This document shows, in pieces, positions 18,294 to 26,317 of a stretch of DNA of 64,000 nt; the first letter of the stretch is position 1; the number at the start of each line of letters is the position of its first letter. The notes under the pieces are model-generated. The model searched no databases. It had not been told where the DNA came from and saw only the letters and a program-made list of their open reading frames with translations. Origin of the DNA: Oecophyllibacter saccharovorans (lineage in GTDB: Bacteria > Pseudomonadota > Alphaproteobacteria > Acetobacterales > Acetobacteraceae); the NCBI RefSeq assembly GCF_006542375.1, contig NZ_CP038143.1:682001-746000 (forward strand). The letters are read 5' to 3'. Made by a program: the position numbers and the translations under genes.

Positions 18294-19793
18294 ATGAGGC
18301 AGTTTACGACCATGCGCCCCGCTTCCTTCCGCTCCTTTCTTTCCCGCCCCGTCACTTACTGCCTTTCCTGCGGGCAGCTGAAGCAGCGCCTGGCCTCGCT
18401 GAGCCTGGCTTCCCTGGTTTCGCTGGGCCTGGGCGGCTGTTCAACCGTGCATTCGCTCAAATACCACCTGTTCGGCCCGACTGCCCATGACGTCAACTCC
18501 CCGCAGAGCGGCCTGGTGGTGGCAGATGAACCCCAGGCCGCCCTGGTCGGGCGGGATGTGCTGGCGCGCGGAGGTAATGCGGCGGATGCAGCTGCCGCAA
18601 CGGCCATGGCGCTGAGTGTCACCCTGCCCTCGCGCGCCTCTCTGGGCGGCGGCGGGGCCTGCCTGGTGAGCCGCCCCGGTCACGCGCCTGAAACCCTGAC
18701 CTTCATGGAAGAACCCGGCAATTCCGCCCCAGCTGCCCGCACTTCCGGCAGCCGTGAAGCGCGCCTGGCCGACGGGGTCAGCCTGCGCCCCGCTTCCGTG
18801 CCCATGCTGCCGCGCGGCGTCTACCTGCTGCAGGACCGTTACGGCAGCGTGCAGTTCAATGACATCGTGGCCCCTGCCGTGGTGCTGGCCGATCAGGGCG
18901 TGACCGTCAGCGAAGCGTTGGCGCAGGACCTTGCGGCCGTGAAAGGACCGCTCCTGGGCGATCCCGCCCTGGCGGAGATCTTCCAACGGCGTGACGGAGG
19001 CATTCTGGGCGCGGGTGACCAACTGGTGCAGAAGCGCCTGGGCGCTTTCCTGACACGCCTTGGCCTGATCGGCGTGGGGGATCTCTATAACGGCGTGCTG
19101 GGCTCGGTTTTCGTCACCCAGGCGGACCTGGCGGGCGGCGCGCTGACCAGCGAAGCCATGCGCCGCGCCGTGCCGGGAGGCAGCAAGGCCCTGCATGCCA
19201 GGCGCGATGGCTGGGAAGGTCTTTTCCTCACCCCGCCTGCTGATGGCGGGTTGGGCACGGCCATGGCCTGGGCACGCGGCGTGCCGGCTGAAGCCGCGGT
19301 GGCAACCTGGCGCAGCTCGGGCCAGCAGGGTTATGATGCCGCGCAGAACTTGCTGGAAAACGGCCAGGTTACAGGTGGCAGCCTGCCCCCTCTGCCTGCT
19401 TCCACCTCCTTCGTGGTGGCAGATGGTCACGGCATGGCTGTGGCCTGCGCGCTGAGCGAGGACAACCTGTTCGGCACCGGCCGCATGGCCGGCAGCACCG
19501 GGGTCATTCTGGGCGCCTCGCCAGTGCTTTACCCCAAGCCGATGATCACCGGCGCGGTGCTGCGTGACCGCAACGGCGCACTGCGCGGCGTGGTGGCCGC
19601 CTCCGGCCAGAACGACGCAGCCCAGGCGGCAGCGGATGCGCTGAACGCGATCACGGGCGGCACTGCGGTAGGCCAGCCCACAAGCAGCGGGCGGGTCAAT
19701 GCCATCATCTGCGCCCATGGTGATACCCACAGCTGCACCGGCACTGCGGACGCCCGAGGCCACGGCCTGGTTTCCAGCGCCCAACCGCACTGA
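18294..19793 (+). CDS. gamma-glutamyltransferase-family lipoprotein
   Basis: The 499-residue protein (alternative start 18312) has an N-terminal hydrophobic stretch and a lipobox (SLGLGGCS), so it is probably anchored to a membrane facing the periplasm. GGT/Ntn-hydrolase features are visible: ARGGNAADAAAATAMALSV, SLGGGGACLV, and the small-subunit region ASTSFVVADGHGMAVACAL followed by NLFGTGRM. In canonical GGT the nucleophile is the first Thr of a TTH/TTS motif; here the aligned residues read S-T-S, so the nucleophile is either Ser or absent. The central region is shorter than in typical GGT. A role in glutathione or peptide turnover is uncertain. Confidence 0.75.
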   Translation: MRQFTTMRPASFRSFLSRPVTYCLSCGQLKQRLASLSLASLVSLGLGGCSTVHSLKYHLFGPTAHDVNSPQSGLVVADEPQAALVGRDVLARGGNAADAAAATAMALSVTLPSRASLGGGGACLVSRPGHAPETLTFMEEPGNSAPAARTSGSREARLADGVSLRPASVPMLPRGVYLLQDRYGSVQFNDIVAPAVVLADQGVTVSEALAQDLAAVKGPLLGDPALAEIFQRRDGGILGAGDQLVQKRLGAFLTRLGLIGVGDLYNGVLGSVFVTQADLAGGALTSEAMRRAVPGGSKALHARRDGWEGLFLTPPADGGLGTAMAWARGVPAEAAVATWRSSGQQGYDAAQNLLENGQVTGGSLPPLPASTSFVVADGHGMAVACALSEDNLFGTGRMAGSTGVILGASPVLYPKPMITGAVLRDRNGALRGVVAASGQNDAAQAAADALNAITGGTAVGQPTSSGRVNAIICAHGDTHSCTGTADARGHGLVSSAQPH

Positions 19794-19846
19794 GATCCCC
19801 AAGAAACAGCGGAGTCTGAAGGGCCAGTTTTCCATAGGTGAGCCAT

Positions 19847-19895
19847 TGAGGGGCAGAAAGAAAAAACGAGCTCCGCCCCTGTCACTTGCCCCTCA
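19847..19895. repeat. inverted repeat between the GGT-like gene and recA
   Basis: TGAGGGGCA (19847-19855) and TGCCCCTCA (19887-19895) are perfect arms separated by 31 bases that include an A-rich run. It may act as a terminator stem for the upstream gene or a regulatory structure ahead of recA. I did not find a GTTC-N7-GTTC type alphaproteobacterial SOS box in 19794-19986. Confidence 0.4.
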
Positions 19896-19986
19896 CGGGC
19901 CCCATATCAGCGGTCCATGAGGTGGATCGGATCACCCCGCTTTTCATCTTCTTTTTCTTTCATCTTTCATGACATCGGAGGCCGAC

Positions 19987-21090
19987 ATGGCTGAAAAACC
20001 GACCGCCCGGGGCCAGAACGACAAGGCCTCCGCTGAAAAGACCAAAGCGCTGGAAGGCGCGCTGAGCCAGATCGAACGCGCTTTCGGCAAGGGCTCGGTG
20101 ATGCGGATGGGCAGCCGTCCTGTCGAACAGGCGGAAGTGATTTCCACAGGATCGCTGGGGCTGGATATCGGCCTCGGTATCGGCGGCCTGCCGCGCGGGC
20201 GCATCGTGGAGATCTACGGCCCTGAAAGCTCGGGCAAGACCACGCTGGCCCTTCACGTGCTGGCTGAAGCCCAGAAAAAGGGCGGTACAGTCGCCTTCAT
20301 CGATGCTGAGCACGCTCTCGACCCCATCTATGCGCGCAAGCTGGGCGTCAATGTGGATGAACTGCTGCTCAGCCAACCCGATGCCGGCGAGCAGGCGCTG
20401 GAGATCGCTGATACCCTGGTGCGCTCAGGCGCCATTGATGTGCTGGTGGTCGATTCCGTGGCCGCACTGGTGCCCCGTGCCGAGCTGGAAGGCGACATGG
20501 GCGACAGCCATGTGGGCCTGCATGCCCGGCTGATGAGCCAGGCCCTGCGCAAGCTGACCGGCACCGTGGCGCGTTCCAACACGCTGGTAATCTTCCTCAA
20601 CCAGATCCGCATGAAAATCGGGGTGATGTTCGGCAATCCCGAAACCACGACCGGCGGCAACGCGCTGAAATTCTATTCCTCCGTCCGCCTCGATATCCGC
20701 CGCATCGGCGCGATCAAGGAAAAGGACGAGGTGACGGGCAATCAGACGCGCGTCAAGGTAGTCAAAAACAAGATGGCCCCGCCTTTCCGCCAGGTCGAGT
20801 TCGACATCATGTATGGCGAAGGCATCAGCAAGATGGGCGAGCTGCTGGACCTCGGGGTCAAGGCCAACATCGTCGAGAAATCCGGCGCCTGGTTCTCCTA
20901 TGACAGCACCCGGATCGGCCAGGGCCGCGAGAATGCCAAGACCTATCTGCGCGAGCATCCGGAAATGGCTCAGGAGATCGAAAACCGCATCCGCAAGGAA
21001 GCAGGCATCCTGGCTGACGCCATGCTGACCGGCGAGGAAGAAAGCGAAAGCGAAAACGAGCCCCACGGCGCCTTGCCGCTGGAGGGGTAA
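19987..21090 (+). CDS. recA: recombinase RecA
   Basis: RecA drives strand exchange and LexA autocleavage. The 367 residues include Walker A ([14 protein letters not shown]), the MAW-like block [31 protein letters not shown], loop region [33 protein letters not shown] and [19 protein letters not shown], plus an acidic C-terminal tail. Start 19987 is chosen because CGGAGG lies five bases upstream; an ATG at 19969 in the same frame lacks a site. It faces the membrane-protein cluster convergently across a long inverted repeat. Confidence 0.98.
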   Translation: MAEKPTARGQNDKASAEKTKALEGALSQIERAFGKGSVMRMGSRPVEQAEVISTGSLGLDIGLGIGGLPRGRIVEIYGPESSGKTTLALHVLAEAQKKGGTVAFIDAEHALDPIYARKLGVNVDELLLSQPDAGEQALEIADTLVRSGAIDVLVVDSVAALVPRAELEGDMGDSHVGLHARLMSQALRKLTGTVARSNTLVIFLNQIRMKIGVMFGNPETTTGGNALKFYSSVRLDIRRIGAIKEKDEVTGNQTRVKVVKNKMAPPFRQVEFDIMYGEGISKMGELLDLGVKANIVEKSGAWFSYDSTRIGQGRENAKTYLREHPEMAQEIENRIRKEAGILADAMLTGEEESESENEPHGALPLEG

Positions 21091-21105
21091 AACCCTCTCT
21101 GCATC

Positions 21106-21172
21106 GCGCGACTGGGCACCGGCCGAAAGATCGGTTCTTGCAGAGCGAACTTCAGGCCGGTGCCCGTCGCGC
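21106..21172. terminator. long imperfect inverted repeat between convergent recA and membrane-protein genes
   Basis: The left arm GCGCGAC-T-GGGCACCGGCC (21106-21124) pairs with the right arm GGCCGGTGCCC-GTCGCGC (21155-21172). That is 18 base pairs with a single bulged T, loop ~30 bases. The right arm contains the last codons of the minus-strand gene ending at 21152. No T run follows on either side, so a bidirectional terminator or RNA-stability element is inferred rather than shown. Confidence 0.55.
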
Positions 21173-21523
21173 TGCCCATATGGCCGCTGCCGTGAGGGTG
21201 ACCGACCACAGAAGCAGGACAGTGCGGTCGGAAGCGCGGGTGAAGAGATAGGGAATCAGCGCCAGCAGAGCGCATACCAGCACGGCATAGAAGCAGACGA
21301 CCGGCAGGGGGCGGCCGCTGGCTTTCTGAGCCAGGCCCGTGGCCATCAGGCACCACAGGGCTGCCAGAAGCGCCTTGAACTGCCCCATATGCGCCAGGAA
21401 CACGCCCAGCAGGCCTGTGGGATGCGAATGGGCCGGGAACCCGTCGGACATGGTCTGCCAGAACAGTCCCACCCCGGCAGCGCCCAGAAACAGGGCCAGG
21501 ACCCACCAGAGATATTTCGCCAT
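21152..21523 (-). CDS. small multi-spanning membrane protein
   Basis: The gene encodes 123 residues with four predicted membrane helices: an N-terminal YLWWVLALFLGAAGVGLF, two central helices (ALLAALWCLMATGLA and VVCFYAVLVCALLALIPYL) and a C-terminal LLLWSVTLTAAAIWAA. ATG 21523 lies five bases after the stop of the upstream gene, so the two are probably co-translated. I do not recognise a family. The C-terminal codons form one arm of the long inverted repeat facing recA. Confidence 0.6.
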   Translation of the reverse strand: MAKYLWWVLALFLGAAGVGLFWQTMSDGFPAHSHPTGLLGVFLAHMGQFKALLAALWCLMATGLAQKASGRPLPVVCFYAVLVCALLALIPYLFTRASDRTVLLLWSVTLTAAAIWAARRAPA

Positions 21524-21528
21524 GTCCC

Positions 21529-22191
21529 TCAGGTCCCTTCCACTTCCGCAACTTCCTGGCGCACCTGTACCGCCCCTCGGGTCAGAACAGCATTGCCGGC
21601 GCAGAAAAAAGCGATCAGCACGCAGCAACTGAGCAGAGCCGTAAGCACAGGCCAGAAGGTGACGTGCCCGGCAGCTGACCCGGCCACTGCGGAGCCCACA
21701 CCTTTTTCCATGGCCCGCAGCAGGTGGAAGCCATAGGTCTCCGCCCCAAGCAGGGCACTGATAAGCAGGGTGCACAAAGCCGTTGTCAGCAGGGTTTCCA
21801 ACTCAGCCAGGCGTTCGGCTTCCTCAACCACTGTCAGGGGTACAGGCACATCAATAAGCGCGCGATCCGCCTGGCGCAGCGCTTTCCAGGCCGGGAAGAT
21901 CCGGTAGGCCGGCGTGAGAAACACCAGCACGGGCACAGCCAACGCCAGAAAAGCCAGCAATGCCAGGCCAGAAAACAGGACGCCTGACACGAAAGACAGG
22001 CGCCAGGTCAGCCACAGCGAGGAAAGCAGGATCCCCAGCCAGGCCACTGCCAGGCTGATCCGGCTGTGCCGCAGCCCGGGCATGGCCAGGGTGCCGAGCG
22101 CGCGCTGGCGGTCATGGGGACGCCAGCTGTGACGACCCTGTTGCCGGTCATGCCTGTCATCGTGCTTTGGAGGCTCGTTACGACGCGCCAT
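21529..22191 (-). CDS. hypothetical membrane protein
   Basis: The gene encodes 220 residues. A charged, His/Arg-rich N-terminus (~40 residues) precedes two closely spaced helices (LAVAWLGILLSSLWLTW; GLALLAFLALAVPVLVFL). A cytoplasmic-looking segment rich in Leu/Glu follows, then two further helices near residues 135-155 and 185-205. ATG 22191 is preferred over 22206; it overlaps the upstream gene's stop by ~14 bases, so the cluster is one operon. No family recognised. Confidence 0.6.
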   Translation of the reverse strand: MARRNEPPKHDDRHDRQQGRHSWRPHDRQRALGTLAMPGLRHSRISLAVAWLGILLSSLWLTWRLSFVSGVLFSGLALLAFLALAVPVLVFLTPAYRIFPAWKALRQADRALIDVPVPLTVVEEAERLAELETLLTTALCTLLISALLGAETYGFHLLRAMEKGVGSAVAGSAAGHVTFWPVLTALLSCCVLIAFFCAGNAVLTRGAVQVRQEVAEVEGT

Positions 22192-22579
22192 CTTCAGCTC
22201 CTTCATCTTTCATGGCCCGCCCTCTGCTGCGGGGCCGCGGCAGGGTACAGGCCATGGTGAGCAGGCTGAGCCAGCCGAAGCCCGTCCAGCCCAGAAGGAG
22301 ATTGAGAACGGCCATGCCGATGAGCCGCAGCGGTCGCCTCTTTCCGCTACCGCCGAGCCCACGCCAGAAAAAAATACTGCTGGGCAGAAAATAGAACCAG
22401 AGCAGCGCCAGCCCTGCCAGAATGAGGAGAAGCACGCCCACAAACTTCGCCAGCCCCGGCAGACCGGAAAGAAAGCTGTGGGGGGAGAACAGAATCTCCA
22501 TCGGCCACAGCAACCAGGAGAGAAAGGTGACCATGGCGCCGGAAAGGCCGACGAAAGAGTTGGTGGCCAGGGAAAACAT
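22178..22579 (-). CDS. superinfection-immunity-like membrane protein
   Basis: The gene encodes 133 residues with three to four hydrophobic helices. The stretch AVLNLLLGWTGFGWLSLLTM matches the hallmark of the superinfection immunity (T4 Imm-like) family (N-x-x-x-G-W-T-x-x-G-W). Family members in bacteria are common and mostly uncharacterised; a phage-exclusion role is established only for phage proteins. It is the first gene of a three-gene membrane cluster leading towards recA. The ribosome binding site at ATG 22579 is weak. Confidence 0.7.
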   Translation of the reverse strand: MFSLATNSFVGLSGAMVTFLSWLLWPMEILFSPHSFLSGLPGLAKFVGVLLLILAGLALLWFYFLPSSIFFWRGLGGSGKRRPLRLIGMAVLNLLLGWTGFGWLSLLTMACTLPRPRSRGRAMKDEGAEDGAS

Positions 22580-22684
22580 GAGGACGTCTTTCAGACTGAG
22601 GCATCAGGCCAGTCAGCCCTGCAAGGACAGGGCCCGGGCAGGCGTGGCGGAAACGACCTTCCGGTTTTCCCTATACCAGCTTTT

Positions 22685-22897
22685 TCATGAAAGCGACCAG
22701 CAGCGCACCAGCTCCATGACTGCCAGGCCCAGCAGCAGAAGGCTGAAAGCCGCCATGCCCGCGGCAAACAGCACGTAAAGGGGTTTGCGTCTCTCAGTTC
22801 TGAAGCGCGAGGGCTCTTCCTGAGGAGGTGTCACAGATGGAGAAGCGCCAGGCTCCCGCTCAGGTTTCCTGATGCACTTGGCTGGCGCTTCTCTCAC
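22685..22897 (-). CDS. small single-helix membrane protein (GTG start)
   Basis: The gene encodes 70 residues from GTG 22897, seven bases after the stop of the upstream hydrolase gene. Residues ~1-42 are hydrophilic, Pro/Glu/Arg rich. A single helix follows (YVLFAAGMAAFSLLLLGLAV) with a short tail. An upstream ATG at 22975 would overlap the hydrolase antisense to its codon pattern. Evidence is limited to the helix and the position, so this is a tentative call. Confidence 0.4.
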   Translation of the reverse strand: MREAPAKCIRKPEREPGASPSVTPPQEEPSRFRTERRKPLYVLFAAGMAAFSLLLLGLAVMELVRCWSLS

Positions 22898-22904
22898 CCC
22901 GGGT

Positions 22905-23954
22905 TCAGCCCAGGTATTTCTTGAAGAAGGGCAGGATCTTGCCGGGCTCGCGGTTGAAGAAGCCGTAGCCGTCACGGAAGCGATTGGTGCCGGGCACCCA
23001 GATCAGCTCCTTCTCCTTGCTGCCAAGAGCATCGAAGGTAGCCTGGCCGTCTTCAGGATTGCGGGTCCAGCTGTCGTGCAGCACCTGGAACATGAGCACC
23101 GGCATCGTCACTGCCGGCGCAAAGAGACGGGGATTCATTTCCTCCATCGTCCAGGCGCCCATCTTGACGAGCTGCAGATCGATCAGCGGCAGGTACTGCT
23201 CAATCCCCATCAGGCTGCCGAAGGCTGAAAAAATCGCCCCCATGGAAGGCACCATCGGGCTGCACATGCAGGCCACATTGGCAAAGAGCTCCGGCCGGTT
23301 GGAAATGGCTTCATATTGCGCCATGCCGCCCATGCACTGGCTGTAAAGCCCCACTTTCATGCGGCTCAGCTTGGGATGGGCATCCACGAACTGCTTGACG
23401 CCGACGCAATCGCGCCATTCCCACCGGCCGATGCCACTGACGCCGCCATTGGCTGCCGAGCTGTTGCCGAAATTGCGGAAATCATAAGCCAGCACGTTAT
23501 AGCCGGCATCGTGCAGGTAACGCATCTGCTGCACGAAATCGACCTGCACATCCGAAAGCGTGCTCCAGGGCTGGCCGAAATGCCCCGGAAAGCCTGCACG
23601 GCACATGGGCAGGGGATGATTGTAGATCACCAGCTTGTCGCTCTCCGCACCATCCGGACCGGTAGCGGGAATATACCAGGCTTCAAGCGGCGTGCCGTCT
23701 TCAGAGGGAATGGACAGGCTTTCCCACGCCATACCGCGGTCGCCCGGGACAGTGTAGAGAAAGGAACGGAAAGCGGGCTTGGCCATTGCCGCCAGGCCAT
23801 TGACCTTTTCCAGGTCCTGCGGACTGATGGTGGAGAGCTGGTGCAGCGCCTCTTCCATGCGCTGCGGGGACAGGCGCGGGCTGGAATGATGAGAGGGCGT
23901 GTGACCTGAAAGTGAAGTCGAGGCGTTGACTGCGGAAGCAGAAGGGTTACCCAT
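22905..23954 (-). CDS. alpha/beta-hydrolase-fold protein
   Basis: The gene encodes 349 residues. An N-terminal ~80-residue Ser/His-rich region precedes an alpha/beta-hydrolase core: IYNHPLPMCRAGFPGHF (oxyanion side), YNVLAYDFRNFGNSS (typical AxDxRxxGxS strand) and a nucleophile elbow VGLYSQCMGGMAQYE with Cys at the nucleophile position. An acid-loop candidate VLHDSWTRNPED is present. Where the catalytic His is expected (G-x-x-H near the C-terminus) the sequence reads WVPGTNRFRDGYGFF, without His. It may be a non-canonical or inactive hydrolase. It follows a TetR gene, and a 28-bp palindrome lies just upstream of its start. Confidence 0.75.
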   Translation of the reverse strand: MGNPSASAVNASTSLSGHTPSHHSSPRLSPQRMEEALHQLSTISPQDLEKVNGLAAMAKPAFRSFLYTVPGDRGMAWESLSIPSEDGTPLEAWYIPATGPDGAESDKLVIYNHPLPMCRAGFPGHFGQPWSTLSDVQVDFVQQMRYLHDAGYNVLAYDFRNFGNSSAANGGVSGIGRWEWRDCVGVKQFVDAHPKLSRMKVGLYSQCMGGMAQYEAISNRPELFANVACMCSPMVPSMGAIFSAFGSLMGIEQYLPLIDLQLVKMGAWTMEEMNPRLFAPAVTMPVLMFQVLHDSWTRNPEDGQATFDALGSKEKELIWVPGTNRFRDGYGFFNREPGKILPFFKKYLG

Positions 23955-23984
23955 GTGAAAGACTCCTGATCTGAAGGGAACAGT

Positions 23985-24012
23985 CTTTAAATGATCTATA
24001 GATCATTTAAAG
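23985..24012. promoter_or_regulatory. perfect 28-bp palindrome, candidate TetR operator
   Basis: CTTTAAATGATCTA and its exact inverse complement meet head to head. The palindrome covers the tetR stop codon and the leader of the downstream hydrolase gene, 31 bases before its ATG. Perfect palindromes of this size in front of a gene controlled by an adjacent TetR regulator are typical operators. A partial match (AATAGATCCATT, 24752-24763) in the tetR upstream region may be an autoregulatory site. A hairpin in the mRNA is the alternative reading. Confidence 0.7.
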
Positions 24013-24731
24013 TCAAGCCTCGCAGAAAAATAACTTTCTCCGGGCTGCCTCTGCATATACTCCCAGAACATGGCATAGCCTGCCTGGCGCCAGCGCTCGC
24101 GCCGCTCAGCAAGTTCTGAATCTTCGGCAACTGGCGTGGCTGTCTTTTCAGTCCCGGCTTTGCCGGCAGAAGCTGTTTTCTTGTCAGCCGCACCGCTACC
24201 GGTTTTGGCCGCCTCTTCAGCCTGCTGGGTTCCATGTGCGATCACCATATCGGCCAGGGCATAGAAGCTGGCATCCAGGAAACCTGCCGGTGCGCCTTCG
24301 CCAGCGGCTTCTGCGCTGATCGAATCCCGGCTTTCCGCTCCCCATTTTTCAAATTCAGGAAAAACCGTCTGCGCTTCAGCGCGCGTCTGAGGCGTCACGC
24401 GTTCGGACGCTGAGAGTACTGCCAGCGCGCGTGCCTGAAGCGGATGGGTAAAACCCCAGTCGATATAGTCATCCCAGGCTCTGCGCATCCGCTGCGGCCA
24501 GGGCATCTCCGGGCTGGTATGGATATGGCGCCGCAGATTGGCTTTCAGATGCACGTAAAGCGTGTTGAGCAGGTCATCCTTGGTGGGAAAATAGACAAAG
24601 ATCGTCCCTGCCGAAACACCCGCCTGGCGCGCGATTTTGGCCGGGGAAGCCGTCGGCCCAAGCTGTGCAACCAGTTCGGCAGCCGCTGTCAGAAGCGCTT
24701 CTCTCTTGGCAGGATCACGTGGACGTGCCAT
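24003..24731 (-). CDS. TetR-family transcriptional regulator
   Basis: The gene encodes 242 residues. The N-terminal helix-turn-helix domain is clear: REALLTAAAELVAQLG, then SPAKIARQAGVSAGTIFVYF and PTKDDLLNTLYVHLK. The C-terminal ligand-binding half is less conserved and has a low-complexity Lys/Ala/Thr insert (~residues 165-195). GGAGAGGCGGC precedes the ATG. The neighbouring hydrolase, separated by a 28-bp palindrome, is the likely target. Confidence 0.9.
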   Translation of the reverse strand: MARPRDPAKREALLTAAAELVAQLGPTASPAKIARQAGVSAGTIFVYFPTKDDLLNTLYVHLKANLRRHIHTSPEMPWPQRMRRAWDDYIDWGFTHPLQARALAVLSASERVTPQTRAEAQTVFPEFEKWGAESRDSISAEAAGEGAPAGFLDASFYALADMVIAHGTQQAEEAAKTGSGAADKKTASAGKAGTEKTATPVAEDSELAERRERWRQAGYAMFWEYMQRQPGESYFSARLDFK

Positions 24732-24932
24732 GCCGCCTCTCCTTTTTATCCAATAGATCCATTCTCTTTATATATTTACATTATTTACATCTTTATGACC
24801 ACTTTATGACTCCCTTCGCCAGGCAAGCGCTCTCCCCAAGGAAAACGAACACCCTGTTGTTATCGGAAAAATTATCGGAAAAGTTTCTGACGGCAGGGCA
24901 GACAGAGTGCAGGCTCTGATGCATAGCCAGAT

Positions 24933-25694
24933 TCAGGCTACATCCTGTACCAGACGGCGGAGCCACTCGCTGATATCAGCCCAGGCATTGCGCATCCCCC
25001 AGGCCAGGCTTTCCGTACGGCCCAGCGCATGATGAGCCCCGTCAATGCCGGTGGCCAGAGCGAGCAATCCGTTTTCCAGCCGCGCCCCCCAGGCCAGCAA
25101 GGTCACCATACCCCAGACCCCGAAGACCAGCCAGACTTCCACACACCCCATATCGACCACATGCAGCGTGCCGAGAATGCTGAGAAAGGCGACCGCACTC
25201 ATCATCGGCACCCCAGTCCAGAACCGGTGGATCTTGAGCGAAACGGTCTCCACGCAGGTGATATCGCGCTGTAGCTGATCATAATAACGACGCAGCTTGC
25301 GGTCCTCCTCGGGCGCGCGCAGACTCTGGGCCGCAAGCTGCGCCTGGGCAAACCGGCCTTCATTGCAGGCAGCCGCCACTTCTTCCAGACTGGGGAAGAG
25401 ACGGTCACACAGGAAACACCCAAGCAGAGAGAAAGCCATCCAGGCGCACATCACCGCCACGCCGGTGCCGATCAGCACCTGCACCAGCACTTCCAGGTCC
25501 ACTTCCAGATCCAGAGCGCGGTTTGAAAACAGATTGACCGGCTGGGGCTGAAAGACCGCCCCCTGCGCGATCTGCGCGCCGATCCAGGTGCAGGCTGCGA
25601 TAACAGCAGCGCTGAACAGAAGCAGGATTGCGGCTTCCACGCCCTGCCAGATCCAATGTTTGGTGCGCACCAAGCGCGCGCGATTCACTCTCAT
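24933..25694 (-). CDS. hypothetical membrane protein
   Basis: The gene encodes 253 residues from ATG 25694, behind GGAGAGGCAGCC; the longer frame to 25742 lacks a site. Four hydrophobic helices appear: ILLLFSAAVIAACTWIGA near the start, VLIGTGVAVMCAWMAFSLLG, then MMSAVAFLSILGTLHVV and VWLVFGVWGMVTLLAWG. A ~60-residue charged loop with paired helices (EEVAAACNEGRFAQAQLAAQ) lies between the second and third. The layout of a TM pair plus long helical loop is reminiscent of MotA/ExbB-like or mechanosensitive proteins, but no signature is clear. Unknown function. Confidence 0.6.
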   Translation of the reverse strand: MRVNRARLVRTKHWIWQGVEAAILLLFSAAVIAACTWIGAQIAQGAVFQPQPVNLFSNRALDLEVDLEVLVQVLIGTGVAVMCAWMAFSLLGCFLCDRLFPSLEEVAAACNEGRFAQAQLAAQSLRAPEEDRKLRRYYDQLQRDITCVETVSLKIHRFWTGVPMMSAVAFLSILGTLHVVDMGCVEVWLVFGVWGMVTLLAWGARLENGLLALATGIDGAHHALGRTESLAWGMRNAWADISEWLRRLVQDVA

Positions 25695-25757
25695 GGCTGC
25701 CTCTCCGGCCCGGTTCCGCTCTCCACCAGCTCGCTCCTGCAAGGAGACAGAAGCTGG

Positions 25758-26270
25758 CTACTGCGGGGGAGAGGAGTTTAGCCGAAATCTTTTCTCAGCC
25801 CAAGGCACCAACCATTGCGCCGAGAGCGGGGCCAGCCTGAGATGACGCGACTGCTCCGGGGTCACCCACCGCATTTCGGCAATCTCCCCGCCCGGCTGCA
25901 GCACAAGTGCGCCCGACTGCAGGGCGTGGCGGTCAAGCGGGAGATGATAGATGGCGCCTTCCACCTGGCAGCCCGGTTCATTGACAGCCGGCGCGGTGAA
26001 ATGGTCGATCAACGTGGCTTCACCGGGACGCAGCTCATAGCCGATCTCCTCACGCAGCTCACGCGTCAGGGTTTCAAGCGGGGTTTCCCCGGCTTCGGCC
26101 TTGCCGCCTGCCTGCATGAACCATTCGGTCCCGCGTTTGCGGACGAACAGCAGGCGCTCGCCATCCTCAATCAACGCAGCCACGATGCGGATGGGGGACA
26201 CCGCCCGCTCAACAGGACCACCGGCTGGCCCAGCTGCCAGCTCAGAGGACCCAGAAGACGTACCGGACAT
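25758..26270 (-). CDS. Nudix hydrolase
   Basis: The gene encodes 170 residues from ATG 26270 (GAGGCAGCCC upstream). The Nudix box is complete: GKAEAGETPLETLTRELREE continuing into IGYEL, i.e. G-x5-E-x7-R-E-U-x-E-E-x-G-U, with the preceding WFMQAGGK. Such enzymes cleave nucleoside diphosphates linked to other moieties; substrate not predictable. The N-terminal ~22 residues are Ser/Gly rich. It lies 47 bases after the ferritin-like gene on the same strand. Confidence 0.9.
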   Translation of the reverse strand: MSGTSSGSSELAAGPAGGPVERAVSPIRIVAALIEDGERLLFVRKRGTEWFMQAGGKAEAGETPLETLTRELREEIGYELRPGEATLIDHFTAPAVNEPGCQVEGAIYHLPLDRHALQSGALVLQPGGEIAEMRWVTPEQSRHLRLAPLSAQWLVPWAEKRFRLNSSPPQ

Positions 26271-26317
26271 GGGCTGCCTCTTTCCTGAAATTACCGGCTC
26301 CCTTACCACCACGCGCC

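Noticed and set aside
19794..19986. Possible SOS box upstream of recA
   Set aside because: I did not find a GTTC-N7-GTTC or GAAC-N7-GAAC pattern; the host's LexA site may differ.
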